A stretch of 64,000 nt of DNA. Source: Neorhizobium sp. SOG26 (GTDB lineage: Bacteria; Pseudomonadota; Alphaproteobacteria; Rhizobiales; Rhizobiaceae). Position numbers and translations under genes: made by a program. Below the pieces are notes generated by a model, which had not been told where the DNA came from, searched no databases, and saw only the letters and a list, made by a program, of their open reading frames with translations. Positions 50,745-59,854 of the stretch are shown piece after piece (positions within the stretch are counted from its first letter, which is position 1; each line of letters starts with the position of its first letter). The DNA is taken from positions 1,105,501-1,169,500 of the forward strand of contig NZ_CP025513.1 in NCBI RefSeq assembly GCF_003491345.1, given 5' to 3'.

Positions 50745-51917
50745 ATGACGACTATCGGACGCGACGAACCACTGAACTTCTTCTGGTTCATTCCGACACA
50801 TGGCGACGGCACCTATCTCGGCACCGACCATCTGAGCCGACGCCCGGAATTTCGCTACTTCAAGCAGGTGGCTATGGCTGTCGACGAGCTGGGTTATGAA
50901 GGCGTCCTGCTGCCGACCGGACAATCCTGCGAAGACTCCTGGATTACGGCAACCGGGCTTTCGGTGATCACCGAGCGGCTGAAATACCTCGTCGCGCTGC
51001 GCCCCGGCGTCACCTCCCCCACCTTCGCGGCACGACAGACGGCAGCACTCGATCGGTTGAGCAACGGTCGCCTGCTCCTCAATGTCGTTGTCGGCGGCAA
51101 TCCGACCGAACTTGCGGGCGACGGCATATTCCTCAGCCACGACGAACGGTATGAGCAGGCCGGTGAGTTTCTCGATATCTGGAAGCGGTTGCTCACCGGC
51201 GAAACCGTGAATTTCAAGGGCAAGTACTACGATCTGAAGGGCGCTCGTTCTGACTTTCCGACGGTCAGCCAGCCGCACCCGCCACTCTATTTCGGCGGTT
51301 CCTCCGAGGCGGGCCAGGAACTCGCGGTAGAGGCGACGGATATGTACCTCACCTGGGGCGAGCCGCTCGAGCAGGTGAAGGAAAAGCTCGATGCCGTTCG
51401 TGCCAAGGCGGCCAAGGCCGGTCGCAAGATCCGCTTCGGCATGCGCATCCACTTCATCGTCCGCGAGGACGAAGAGGATGCCTGGCGTGCAGCAGACAAG
51501 CTGATCAGCAACATTTCGGATGAGCAGATCGAGCGCAGCTGGCAGCGTTTCCAGAAGGAAATGGATTCTGTTGGTCAGCGACGGCAAGCCGCGCTGCATG
51601 GGGGGCGCCGCGACAAGCTGCTGGTCGCGCCGAACCTCTGGGCAGGCGTCGGGCTCGTGCGCACCGGCGTCGGCACCGCACTCGTCGGCACGCCGCAACA
51701 GGTCGCGGACCGCCTGCGAGAATACAAGGCACTCGGGATCGATACGATCATCGGCTCCGGTTATCCGCATCTCGAAGAAGCCTATCGGGTGGCTGAACTC
51801 CTCTTCCCGCTTCTCGGCATCGACAAGCACCGCCGCCAGGGCTTGCGCGACAGCGTCGCAAACGAGTTTGCCGTGGGCGACTACGGCGGCACCAGGCTCG
51901 CCAGCGCAGCCGGTTGA
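50745..51917 (+). CDS. ssuD: FMNH2-dependent alkanesulfonate monooxygenase, SsuD type
   Basis: Luciferase-fold enzyme that splits alkanesulfonates into sulfite and an aldehyde with FMNH2 and oxygen. The 390-aa product shows SsuD text: '[18 protein letters not shown]', '[14 protein letters not shown]', '[20 protein letters not shown]', '[16 protein letters not shown]' and 'YFGGSSEAG'. It is the first gene of an operon with a sulfonate-type ABC importer. No FMN reductase (ssuE) is present, so the flavin must come from elsewhere. Confidence 0.9.
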   Translation: MTTIGRDEPLNFFWFIPTHGDGTYLGTDHLSRRPEFRYFKQVAMAVDELGYEGVLLPTGQSCEDSWITATGLSVITERLKYLVALRPGVTSPTFAARQTAALDRLSNGRLLLNVVVGGNPTELAGDGIFLSHDERYEQAGEFLDIWKRLLTGETVNFKGKYYDLKGARSDFPTVSQPHPPLYFGGSSEAGQELAVEATDMYLTWGEPLEQVKEKLDAVRAKAAKAGRKIRFGMRIHFIVREDEEDAWRAADKLISNISDEQIERSWQRFQKEMDSVGQRRQAALHGGRRDKLLVAPNLWAGVGLVRTGVGTALVGTPQQVADRLREYKALGIDTIIGSGYPHLEEAYRVAELLFPLLGIDKHRRQGLRDSVANEFAVGDYGGTRLASAAG

Positions 51918-51964
51918 CCTCCAATTTCCGTAAACAAGTCACGCCATCTCCGAAAGGTCCATGC

Positions 51965-52969
51965 ATGCTGAAACACATGAAGCTCCTTGCCGCTGCGGCC
52001 GTGGCGCTCACCACGCTTCTTCCTTCGACCGGCGCTTATGCGGAAGGCCTGATCCGCATCTCCCAGCAGTTCGGAACGCTCTACCTGCCGCTGCACGTGA
52101 TCCGCGACCAGAACCTGCTTGAAAAGCATGCGAAGGCTGTCGGGCTCGATGAGATCAAGGTGGAGTGGGCGCAGCTTTCCGGCGGCGACGCTATCAATGC
52201 CGCGCTGCTTTCCGGCTCGATTGACATTGCTGCCGCAGGCATTGGGCCGTTCCTGACCCTTTGGGGACGGACTGATGGCTCTGTAAAGATCGTCGCCGGC
52301 CTTGCCAATCAGCCCAACTATCTCATCAGCAGCAATCCGAACATAAAGTCCCTGGCCGATTTTACTGCAAACGACAAGATTGCCCTGCCGGCCGTCGGCG
52401 TGTCGGTCCAGGCGCGCATCCTGCAGATGGCGGCCGAAAAGCAGTTCGGCGAAGGAAACCACAACAAGCTCGACAACAACACGGTGAGCCTCCCGCATCC
52501 GGATGCAACGGCCGCGCTTCTTTCCGGCTCGACCGAACTCACCTCGCACCTTTCCAACACGCCGTTCCAGGAGCAGGCGCTGAAGGACCCGAAGGTGCAC
52601 AAGATCCTGTCGTCCTATGACGTGCTGGGCGGACCCGTAACACCAACCTATCTGTATGCCACCACTGACTGGCGCGAGAAGAACCCGAAGACCTTCCAGG
52701 CGTTCTTCGAGGCGCTGAAGGAAGCATCCACCTGGATCGAAGCGAACAAGAAAGCCGCTGCCGAGACCTACATCCGCGTCGAAAAATCCAAGCTCGATCC
52801 AGCCTTCGTCCAGTCGCTGATCGAATCCCCGGACAACAAGTTCACCGTGGTCCCGACGCGATCCTTCGCTTTCGCCGATTTCCTGTACCGGACGGGCGCC
52901 ATCAAGAAGAAGGCTGAGAGCTGGAAGGATTACACCTTCGAGGAACTGCATAATGAAGATGGGAGCTGA
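51965..52969 (+). CDS. ssuA: Sulfonate ABC transporter substrate-binding protein, SsuA type
   Basis: Periplasmic receptor, 334 aa from ATG 51965 with AAAGG upstream; an in-frame TTG at 51914 overlapping the monooxygenase is unlikely. The signal peptide ends near 'TGAYA'. The mature part has the SsuA/NrtA/TauA fold ('IRISQQFGTLYLPLHVIRDQ' and 'SGGDAINAALLSGSIDIAAA'). Nitrate or taurine binding is possible from the fold alone; sulfonate is favoured by the flanking monooxygenases. Confidence 0.87.
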   Translation: MLKHMKLLAAAAVALTTLLPSTGAYAEGLIRISQQFGTLYLPLHVIRDQNLLEKHAKAVGLDEIKVEWAQLSGGDAINAALLSGSIDIAAAGIGPFLTLWGRTDGSVKIVAGLANQPNYLISSNPNIKSLADFTANDKIALPAVGVSVQARILQMAAEKQFGEGNHNKLDNNTVSLPHPDATAALLSGSTELTSHLSNTPFQEQALKDPKVHKILSSYDVLGGPVTPTYLYATTDWREKNPKTFQAFFEALKEASTWIEANKKAAAETYIRVEKSKLDPAFVQSLIESPDNKFTVVPTRSFAFADFLYRTGAIKKKAESWKDYTFEELHNEDGS

Positions 52970-52972
52970 GCG

Positions 52973-53779
52973 ATGCTGGCACGCGAACCGCTTCCGCCGG
53001 CCGTTATCGAAACAGACCGCCTGACGTTGGAATACGGAACGGATGCAGGCGTCGTGCGAGCGGTGGAGGACGTCTCGTTCCGAGTTGGGGAAGGCGAGCG
53101 ACTGGTCCTGCTCGGCCCCTCAGGCTGCGGCAAATCCTCAATCCTCAAATCCGTCGCCGGCTTCGTGAAGCCGGCCTCCGGTGTCATCAGGGTGCGCGGC
53201 ACGGAGGTCAAAAGCCCCGGCCCAGATCGTATGGTCGTGTTTCAGGAGTTCGACCAACTCCTGCCCTGGAAGACGGTTCGGCAGAATGTCGAGTTCCCGT
53301 TGCGGATCGTCGGCAAGCTGTCGCGAAGCGAGATCCGCGAGCGAACGGAGACGGCATTGCGGAAGGTTAGCCTCGAGCGGGTGATAGATAGCTACCCGCA
53401 CACGCTTTCCGGTGGCATGAAGCAGCGCGCGGCAATTGCCCGGGCCTTGGTAACGGACGCCGATGTCCTCCTGATGGACGAGCCGTTCGCGGCGCTCGAT
53501 GCGCTGACCCGTACCCAGCTCCAGACTGAACTTCTCGATCTGGCGCAGGAGCTTGGCTTCACGCTGCTATTCGTGACGCATTCGATCGACGAGGCGATCC
53601 TCATCGGTACAAAACTGCATCTCCTCTCGCCTCATCCCGGCCGGACGATCACCAGCCTCGACACCGACGACTTCGGCCGCGGGGACATCGGCAGCGCGCG
53701 CCTCGAAAGCATGTCTCGTGAGGTGCACGACCTCTTGTTTGCGCCGAGTGCCCGAAAGGACATCCTCGAGCATGTCTGA
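52973..53779 (+). CDS. ssuB: Sulfonate ABC transporter ATP-binding protein, SsuB type
   Basis: ATPase of the sulfonate importer, 268 aa, with Walker A GPSGCGKS, 'FQEFDQLLPWKTVRQNVEFP', signature LSGGMKQR and Walker B 'VLLMDEPFAALDALTR'. The start is 3 bp after ssuA with a GGGAG site, and its end overlaps the permease gene by 8 bp. 'LLPWKT' after the Q-loop is typical of the nitrate/sulfonate/taurine ATPase group. Confidence 0.92.
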   Translation: MLAREPLPPAVIETDRLTLEYGTDAGVVRAVEDVSFRVGEGERLVLLGPSGCGKSSILKSVAGFVKPASGVIRVRGTEVKSPGPDRMVVFQEFDQLLPWKTVRQNVEFPLRIVGKLSRSEIRERTETALRKVSLERVIDSYPHTLSGGMKQRAAIARALVTDADVLLMDEPFAALDALTRTQLQTELLDLAQELGFTLLFVTHSIDEAILIGTKLHLLSPHPGRTITSLDTDDFGRGDIGSARLESMSREVHDLLFAPSARKDILEHV

Positions 53780-54605
53780 CCTGTCCCTCAACCCGTCCAC
53801 TTCAGCGGCTGCCTGGAAGAGCCTCCGAAACTATGCCTGGAATTCACCGGCGGTTCGGAAGATTCTGGTGCTGGCGCTGCTCGCGCTGACATGGGAACTT
53901 GCAGCACGCTTCAATGCCAAGCCCATCCTGTTCCCGAGCTTCGTCGAAACGATGACAGCGCTCTGGCAGGCGATCACAACCGAGAACCTTCTCCAGGCAT
54001 CCTGGGTATCGATGTCGGTCCTGCTGAAGGGTTACGCCATCGCGCTGGCCCTGGCGCTCGTGCTCGTGTCCCTCGCCGTTGCCAGCCGGTTCGTGCGCGA
54101 ACTGCTGCAGACGTTGATCTCGATGTTCAACCCACTTCCCGCAATCGCGCTCCTCCCGGTCGCCATGTTGTGGTTTGGCCTTGGCGAAAAGAGCCTTCTG
54201 GTCGTTCTGGTTCATGCGGTGCTCTGGCCTTTCGCGCTGGCGGCGCTGACCGGCTTCGACAGCGTGCCCGAAACACAGCGCCTCGTTGGCCGCAACTATG
54301 GTCTGCGCGGCCCGTCCTACGTGGCGCGCATCCTCATCCCCGCTGCCCTTCCATCCATCCTCTATGGACTGAAGATCGCCTGGGCTTTCGCCTGGCGCAC
54401 CCTGATCGCTGCCGAACTCGTCTTTGGCGTCAGCTCGTCGAACGGCGGCCTCGGCTGGTTCATCTTCCGCAATCGCAACGAGCTGTTCACCGACAAGGTA
54501 TTCGCGGGCCTCGCGATGGTCATCATTATCGGCCTTGCCGTCGAGGGCATCGTTTTCCGGATCATCGAAAGCGTCACCGTCCGTCGCTGGGGCATGCAGC
54601 GCTAA
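53772..54605 (+). CDS. ssuC: Sulfonate ABC transporter permease, SsuC type
   Basis: Inner-membrane subunit, 277 aa with six hydrophobic segments and the EAA loop 'GRNYGLRGPSYVARILIPAALPS' (partly: YVARILIPAALPSIL). ATG 53772 overlaps the ssuB stop by 8 bp. It probably forms a homodimeric channel with SsuB. Confidence 0.9.
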   Translation: MSDLSLNPSTSAAAWKSLRNYAWNSPAVRKILVLALLALTWELAARFNAKPILFPSFVETMTALWQAITTENLLQASWVSMSVLLKGYAIALALALVLVSLAVASRFVRELLQTLISMFNPLPAIALLPVAMLWFGLGEKSLLVVLVHAVLWPFALAALTGFDSVPETQRLVGRNYGLRGPSYVARILIPAALPSILYGLKIAWAFAWRTLIAAELVFGVSSSNGGLGWFIFRNRNELFTDKVFAGLAMVIIIGLAVEGIVFRIIESVTVRRWGMQR

Positions 54606-54638
54606 CACTCCACATTCACACAGAGACACTTTAAGAGC

Positions 54639-55706
54639 ATGGACAGTAAAACAGAGTTCCTATGGTACATCCCGAACGACGTCAGGGCCGGGCACCGCGG
54701 TGACGCGGCGGTCGACGGGCACAACAGCCTTGATGCGCTGACGACCCAGGCAAAGGCGCTGGAAGACAACGGCTGGAAGGGCGCGCTCTTGGGCACGGGC
54801 TGGGGACGTCCGGACACCTTCACGGTGGCAACAGCGTTGACCGCGCGCACCTCCACATTCGAGCCCTTGATTGCCGTCCGACCGGGCTACTGGAAGCCCG
54901 CAAACTTCGCGTCGGCCGCGGCAACGCTAGATCAGCTGTCGGGCGGTCGTGTACGGGTGAATGTCGTTTCCGGACTTGATGATCTTGCAGCCTATGGCGA
55001 CAGCGAAGGGGACCAAGCGCAGCGTTATGCCCGCACGAAGGAGTTCATGCGGCTGGTCCGTCGGCTCTGGACTGAGGAGGCTGTCACCTTCGAGGGCGAC
55101 TATTTCTCCGTCAGGAACTCAACAGTGGAGCCGCGGATCGGCGCAGGCCCCGCGCGCCCACACCCGAAGCTCTATTTCGGCGGCGCGTCCGAGGCCGCCG
55201 AACGCGTCGCCGCCACGGAAGCCGATGTGCAGCTCTTCTGGGGCGAGACCTATGACGGCGTCCGGCAGCGCATCGAACGGTTGAAAGAACTGGGCAAGTC
55301 GCTCGATCGCGATCTTCCGCCTCTGGAATTCGGCCTGCGGATCACGACGCTGGTGCGCGAAACCAGCGAAGAAGCATGGCGAGATGCCGAAGCCAAAGTT
55401 GCAAAGATGGCGGAGGGCAAGGCTGGCAGCTGGCACGACCACCGGACGGCCGTCGCTGTCGGCCAGCAGCGTTTATATGACCTCGCAGCAAAGGGCGACG
55501 TGGTTGATGACAATCTCTATACGGCACCCGGCAAATACGGCGGCGGTGGTGCCGCAACGACCTGGCTTGTCGGTTCTGCGGAGGAGGTGGCGCGTTCGCT
55601 CCGCAAGTACCGCGACCTCGGTGTGACGCACTTCATCCTGTCGGACACGCCCTACCTCACCGAGATCAAGAGGCAGGGCCAGCTTCTGCTGCCGCTTCTG
55701 AAGTAG
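54639..55706 (+). CDS. Second LLM-class flavin monooxygenase of the sulfonate operon
   Basis: A 355-aa luciferase-fold enzyme related to SsuD but well diverged: 'LWYIPNDVRAGHRGD', 'KGALLGTGWGRPDTFTVATA', 'AVRPGYWKPANFASAAATLD', 'VNVVSGLDDLAAYGD' and 'YFGGASEAAERVA'. It follows the permease by 33 bp and closes the operon. A second substrate range, for example sulfonates of another chain length or dialkyl sulfones, is likely but unproven. Confidence 0.88.
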   Translation: MDSKTEFLWYIPNDVRAGHRGDAAVDGHNSLDALTTQAKALEDNGWKGALLGTGWGRPDTFTVATALTARTSTFEPLIAVRPGYWKPANFASAAATLDQLSGGRVRVNVVSGLDDLAAYGDSEGDQAQRYARTKEFMRLVRRLWTEEAVTFEGDYFSVRNSTVEPRIGAGPARPHPKLYFGGASEAAERVAATEADVQLFWGETYDGVRQRIERLKELGKSLDRDLPPLEFGLRITTLVRETSEEAWRDAEAKVAKMAEGKAGSWHDHRTAVAVGQQRLYDLAAKGDVVDDNLYTAPGKYGGGGAATTWLVGSAEEVARSLRKYRDLGVTHFILSDTPYLTEIKRQGQLLLPLLK

Positions 55707-55742
55707 TGCACTGGACGGTTCGTCTCGACCGGCAGGAGCCGA

Positions 55743-56729
55743 TCAGTTCACCACCATCTGGAACCAGGTGTCGAGGAACTTGCTGCGCTTGATCGTGTCC
55801 CGAAACACCAGAAGCTCCGGGCCGAGCTCGATCCGCTGGAGGCTCTCCAGGTCAGCGAAATCCGCAGGATAGGTGAAACCGACCGCCGCAAGGGCTGGCT
55901 TGGTCTCCGGCGACTGGAGCACGTTGAGCACAATACGCGCGCCGCGCAGGTTCGGCGCGCCTTTCGGCACAAGGACCGTCCACGGTACAGTCAGCACATA
56001 ATCCTGCGGGACAACAATCTGCACGTCAGCGGGCATCGCGCCGCTGGCCAGCAGCGCCGACAGCGGCGCGTTGTACACCACATCGATCTCGCCGACACGG
56101 AACGCCGCAAGGAGATCGTCCGTCGTGTCATAGATCCGCGCATCCGCTGCGCCGAACGATTGCATGAGCCGCCAATATAGCGATGTGCGGATCGAATCTT
56201 GCGAAGCAAGCAGGTAGCTGACATCGTCGATGCCGATATTGACGATGCCAACGCGGCGGGAAAACCGCTGGGTGTTCTGTTCCAGCGCGCGAACGAGTTC
56301 GATGCGGGTCCGAGGCAAACGATCCACGAAGGCGCCTTGCCGCAGAACCATGACGGCAGGATCTGACCAGAAGCCGAACACTTCCTCGCGCCACTGCGTC
56401 TCCGCCGCAGCACCCGCGGCCGCGTCGCGCGTGGCGAAACCTTCATTGGCAATCGAAACGGCTATGTCTGGCGAAGCCAACAACGCGATGTCAAAGGGCG
56501 CCACGGTGCGTTTTGCATCAGCGGCGATCTGCGCAGACGACAGTCGCACATAAGAGAGTTCCGCGCCGGGCAGACGGGCCGCCAGCGCCGTCATCAGCGG
56601 TTCTATCCGTTCCTCGGACACCACTCCTGCGATCCGAACTGCCCGCTCCTGTGCCGCAACAGCGCCGGGAATGAGCCACACGAGCAGCAGGCACGTGACG
56701 AGATTCCGCAAACTTATCCCGAACATCAA
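55743..56729 (-). CDS. Periplasmic solute-binding protein partnered with a two-component system
   Basis: A 328-aa extracytoplasmic protein with a signal peptide ending 'PGAVAA' (about residue 25). The body resembles type-2 iron/phosphonate-like binding proteins ('FDIALLASPDIAVSIANEGF', 'VGEIDVVYNAPLSALLASG'). It has no transporter genes on its own strand; instead its ATG overlaps the kinase stop by 4 bp. Like PgtC or HptA it may be a co-sensor that presents a ligand to the kinase. Ligand unknown. Confidence 0.78.
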   Translation of the reverse strand: MMFGISLRNLVTCLLLVWLIPGAVAAQERAVRIAGVVSEERIEPLMTALAARLPGAELSYVRLSSAQIAADAKRTVAPFDIALLASPDIAVSIANEGFATRDAAAGAAAETQWREEVFGFWSDPAVMVLRQGAFVDRLPRTRIELVRALEQNTQRFSRRVGIVNIGIDDVSYLLASQDSIRTSLYWRLMQSFGAADARIYDTTDDLLAAFRVGEIDVVYNAPLSALLASGAMPADVQIVVPQDYVLTVPWTVLVPKGAPNLRGARIVLNVLQSPETKPALAAVGFTYPADFADLESLQRIELGPELLVFRDTIKRSKFLDTWFQMVVN

Positions 56730-58114
56730 TCTCCCTCCCCGCGCGTCACCGGCAGAACGACCTGCACGATCAGCCCGCCGCCTTCGCGGTCCGCGACTGA
56801 GATGCTGCCGCCAAAGGCGACGGCGACATCCTTGGCGATCGCGAGGCCAAGCCCGGTTCCGGGGTGACGGGCGTCGACGCGCGCAAACCGCTGGAAGATC
56901 TTCCCCTTCGCGGCGTCCGGAATGCCCGGACCACGATCCATCACCCGCAGAATCGCCTTTCCGTCCTTCACCGAAAGATCGACGTCCGTCGGCCCCGGCG
57001 CATGAATGAAGGCGTTTTCCACGAGGTTGCGCACCATCTCCTTCAACACGACAGGCTCCGCAACAACAGGAACGGGTTCCTCCTCCACCACAAGATCCAG
57101 GGATTGGATCAGGCGCGCGTAAGCGCTTTCCGCCCGCAACATTCGCAGGGCAGCGTGAATGGCATCACGGAGATCAACGACCTCGCGCTCCTGGGTCTCC
57201 AACCGGTGCATGGTGGTCGCGTCCGAGAGCAGCAGGTTCGCCAGCAGGCTCGCGTCGCGCGCATTGTGATGGATCCGCGAAAAGCGGCGGCGCGCGCTCG
57301 GGTCCTGCGCCTCCTCCAGACCCACTTCCGCCTGTGCCTGGATGGCCGCAAGCGGTGTCCGCAGCTGGTGAGCGGCGTCGGCTGTCACACGCTTGACACC
57401 GTCCAATACCGAGCCCAGCCGCTCCATGAATTCATTCAGCGCCGCCACCAGCGCCGAAACCTCAGTGGGTACCTCACGATCGATGCGGCTGAGGTCTGAC
57501 GGGCGTCGCGCCCTCAGATCGCTTTCGATGAGCCTCAACGGCGAGAAAGCCGAACGGACGGAAACAAGAATCAGGCCGCCCGACAGAAGTGCGATGGCGA
57601 CTGCGGGAAGCATGCCGTTGAATGTCAGTTGCGCGGCAAGTTCCTGGCGGGCCTCTCTGGTTTCGGCCACCATCACTCCGATCCAGCCGCCCGTTCCCGT
57701 CACCGTGTCGACGCGATACCGCTGAACCGACGCGATTCGCACCGGATCACCCCGGTAATCGGCGTCGTGGATCTGGAGACTGGCGTCCTGCGGTGCGGGA
57801 ATGTCGAGCCCCAGCGTGGGAGCGCCGCTGACCAGCGCGCCATCCGGCCCGGTAACGCGGTAGAAGACCCGGTTGAGGCGGGAGGTGCCAAGGATGGCGA
57901 ACGCGGAGTAAGGGATGTCGACGGCGACCGCTCCCTCCTCAATGCCCACCGTATCAGCGATCGCCAGCACCGATGCCGTTAGAACCCGATCGAACGCTTC
58001 ATCGGCTGCGCGTGTCGCATAAGCGCGAACCATCACCACCAGCACACTGCCGATCACCAGGAAGAGACAGACGGTGGTGATGAGGAGCCGACGCTCGATC
58101 GACATTCGTGCCAT
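56726..58114 (-). CDS. Sensor histidine kinase, TctE type
   Basis: Membrane kinase, 462 aa: first membrane helix at about 9-29, a periplasmic domain (~30-165) of the type seen in TctE-like kinases, second helix ~168-186, HAMP, HisKA with His249 in 'VTADAAHQLRTPLAAIQAQ' and HATPase ending in 'GTGLGLAIAKDVAVAFGG'. It overlaps the regulator stop by one base (TGATG) and the binding-protein gene by 4 bp, so three proteins are coupled. It likely reads the state of the binding protein. Confidence 0.9.
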   Translation of the reverse strand: MARMSIERRLLITTVCLFLVIGSVLVVMVRAYATRAADEAFDRVLTASVLAIADTVGIEEGAVAVDIPYSAFAILGTSRLNRVFYRVTGPDGALVSGAPTLGLDIPAPQDASLQIHDADYRGDPVRIASVQRYRVDTVTGTGGWIGVMVAETREARQELAAQLTFNGMLPAVAIALLSGGLILVSVRSAFSPLRLIESDLRARRPSDLSRIDREVPTEVSALVAALNEFMERLGSVLDGVKRVTADAAHQLRTPLAAIQAQAEVGLEEAQDPSARRRFSRIHHNARDASLLANLLLSDATTMHRLETQEREVVDLRDAIHAALRMLRAESAYARLIQSLDLVVEEEPVPVVAEPVVLKEMVRNLVENAFIHAPGPTDVDLSVKDGKAILRVMDRGPGIPDAAKGKIFQRFARVDARHPGTGLGLAIAKDVAVAFGGSISVADREGGGLIVQVVLPVTRGEGD

Positions 58115-58794
58115 CAGACGACCGCACTGGATTTAATGCGCAGCATGTAACCGACCCCGCGATGCGTGACGATTTCGACATCCACTTCATCAAGCTTCCT
58201 GCGGACACGGGAAACGAGCAGTTCCACCGCATTCGGGGTCCCGGCGTCGTCGTGACCGAAGAGCTTCAGGTAGAGGCGCTCCTTGCTGACGGTAATGCCT
58301 GCATGAGACGCCAGCGTTTCCAGCACCTCGAACTCCCGGCGGCCCAGCTCCAACGGTCGACCATCGACGCGCGCGGAACGCGAGGAAAGATCGACTTCCA
58401 GTCCGCCGACGCGAATGAGGGACTTGGCGAGCCCCTGGTGGCGACGTGTCACGGCCCTTAAGCGGGCTTCGAGCTCTCCAAGATCAAACGGCTTGACGAT
58501 GTAGTCATCCGCGCCGAGGTCGAGCAGGCTTATCTTGTCGTCAAGCTGGTTCCTGGCCGTGATGACAAGCACCGGCGTGGGCGAGTTCTGCTGGCGCATG
58601 TGCGCCATAACATCAAAACCGCTCCGGCCGGGCAGATTGATATCGAGCACGACGACGTCGAACTCGCCGTGGATCGCCAGCTCCTCCCCAGAAATTCCGT
58701 CCTGCGCCAACACCACGTGGTGCCCCGCCCGCGTCAGCTTTGCTTCGACCGCTTCGGCGATATCGACGGAATCTTCAATAACAAGGACGCGCAT
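58114..58794 (-). CDS. OmpR-family response regulator, TctD type
   Basis: A 226-aa regulator with phospho-acceptor Asp51 in 'VVVLDINLPGRSGF', conserved Lys in 'DDYIVKPFDLGE' and a C-terminal winged helix ('LGRREFEVLETLASHAG', 'VSRVRRKL'). First gene of the three-gene minus operon. It is divergent from the PhnD-like/Fbp-type operon, which is the obvious target. Confidence 0.92.
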   Translation of the reverse strand: MRVLVIEDSVDIAEAVEAKLTRAGHHVVLAQDGISGEELAIHGEFDVVVLDINLPGRSGFDVMAHMRQQNSPTPVLVITARNQLDDKISLLDLGADDYIVKPFDLGELEARLRAVTRRHQGLAKSLIRVGGLEVDLSSRSARVDGRPLELGRREFEVLETLASHAGITVSKERLYLKLFGHDDAGTPNAVELLVSRVRRKLDEVDVEIVTHRGVGYMLRIKSSAVV

Positions 58795-58891
58795 GGGCTG
58801 ACAGGACTCTGACAGGAACTTTCTGGATAACTGCGATCCTACAGCAAGGGCTTTACCAAACGCGAGACGGTAAAGCCTGCGGGAGGAGAAA
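58795..58891. promoter_or_regulatory. 97-bp divergent promoter region (regulator / PhnD-like gene)
   Basis: It contains a tandem 'CTGACAGGA/TCTGACAGGA' direct repeat at 58797-58817 (CTGACAGGA at 58798-58806 and 58809-58817, 11-bp period), a layout suited to OmpR-family head-to-tail dimers, and the GGGAGGAG ribosome site of the plus-strand gene. Confidence 0.5.
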
Positions 58892-59854
58892 ATGAAACAT
58901 CACCGCATCCTTGTTGCGTGCGGCATCCTCGCAGCCTTTTTTTGGATCGGCAGCACCGAAAGCCGTGCAGAGACGTGTGTCCAGCGCGGCGCGCTCGACG
59001 TGGCCTATTGTGACGCCGACGGCGATCTTGTGGCCGATCCCCCGACTGACCCCGCAAAGCTGCGGAATCCGACGACGCTCGTCTGGGCCTTTGCGCCGAT
59101 TGAGGACCCTGCCGTTTACGCGCAGCTGTTCCGGCCGTTCACGAAGCACCTCTCCACATGCCTCGACCGGCAGATCGTTTATTACCCGGTCCAATCCGTT
59201 GCCGCCGAAATCGCCGCCATGCGCGCAGGACGCCTGCATTTTGCAGGTTTCTCCACCGGGCCAACGCTTGAGGCCGTCAACCGTGCGGGTGCAGTGCCCT
59301 TTGCAGCGAAAGGACAAAGTGGTGAGGTGCGCGGCTATCGCCTGATCGCAATCGTACGGGCGGACTCACCGTTTCAGACGCTGGCAGACCTGAAGAGCAA
59401 GCGTGTCGCCCATGTTTCCGCCGCCTCCAACTCCGGCAATCTTGCGCCTCGTGCATTGTTTCCCGCCGAAGGCCTGACGCCGGATGTCGATTATCGCCCG
59501 ATCATGTCGGGCGCGCATGACCGGTCGGTAATGGGCGTGCTGTCGCACGACTACGACATGGCGGCCGTCGCATCGGACGTACTCCAGCGACTGGTGGAGC
59601 GCGGTGCGGTCGATTGGACCGCGATCCGAACCCTCTACGAAAGCCCGCTCTTTCCGACCTCGGCCTTCGCCCATGCCCACGATCTTGATCCGGACCTGAC
59701 GGAGAAGCTGAAGGCCTGCTTCTTTTCATTCCGCTTCCCACCGGAAATGACAGCCGCCTTCAACGGCGACGAGCAATTTCTTCCCGTCCGCTACGACGAG
59801 GCCTGGAAGGCCGTGCGCGCAGTGACCGACGTTGTCGGCGCTTTGCCCGACTGA
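58892..59854 (+). CDS. PhnD-family periplasmic binding protein
   Basis: A 320-aa periplasmic protein with a signal peptide ending near 'ESRA' (residue 26). 'LVWAFAPIEDPAVYAQLFRP', 'YPVQSVAAEIAAMRAGRLHF' and 'YDMAAVASDVLQRLVERGAV' place it with phosphonate/phosphite/arsenite-type receptors (PhnD, PtxB, AioX). Two cysteines near the mature N-terminus may form a disulfide. It overlaps the permease by one base, so it belongs to the importer, which also has an FbpA-type receptor at its other end. Confidence 0.85.
   Translation: MKHHRILVACGILAAFFWIGSTESRAETCVQRGALDVAYCDADGDLVADPPTDPAKLRNPTTLVWAFAPIEDPAVYAQLFRPFTKHLSTCLDRQIVYYPVQSVAAEIAAMRAGRLHFAGFSTGPTLEAVNRAGAVPFAAKGQSGEVRGYRLIAIVRADSPFQTLADLKSKRVAHVSAASNSGNLAPRALFPAEGLTPDVDYRPIMSGAHDRSVMGVLSHDYDMAAVASDVLQRLVERGAVDWTAIRTLYESPLFPTSAFAHAHDLDPDLTEKLKACFFSFRFPPEMTAAFNGDEQFLPVRYDEAWKAVRAVTDVVGALPD

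Noticed and set aside
50694-51830. 378-codon minus-strand frame opposite ssuD
   Set aside because: Shadow of a conserved monooxygenase; no start signal or domain.
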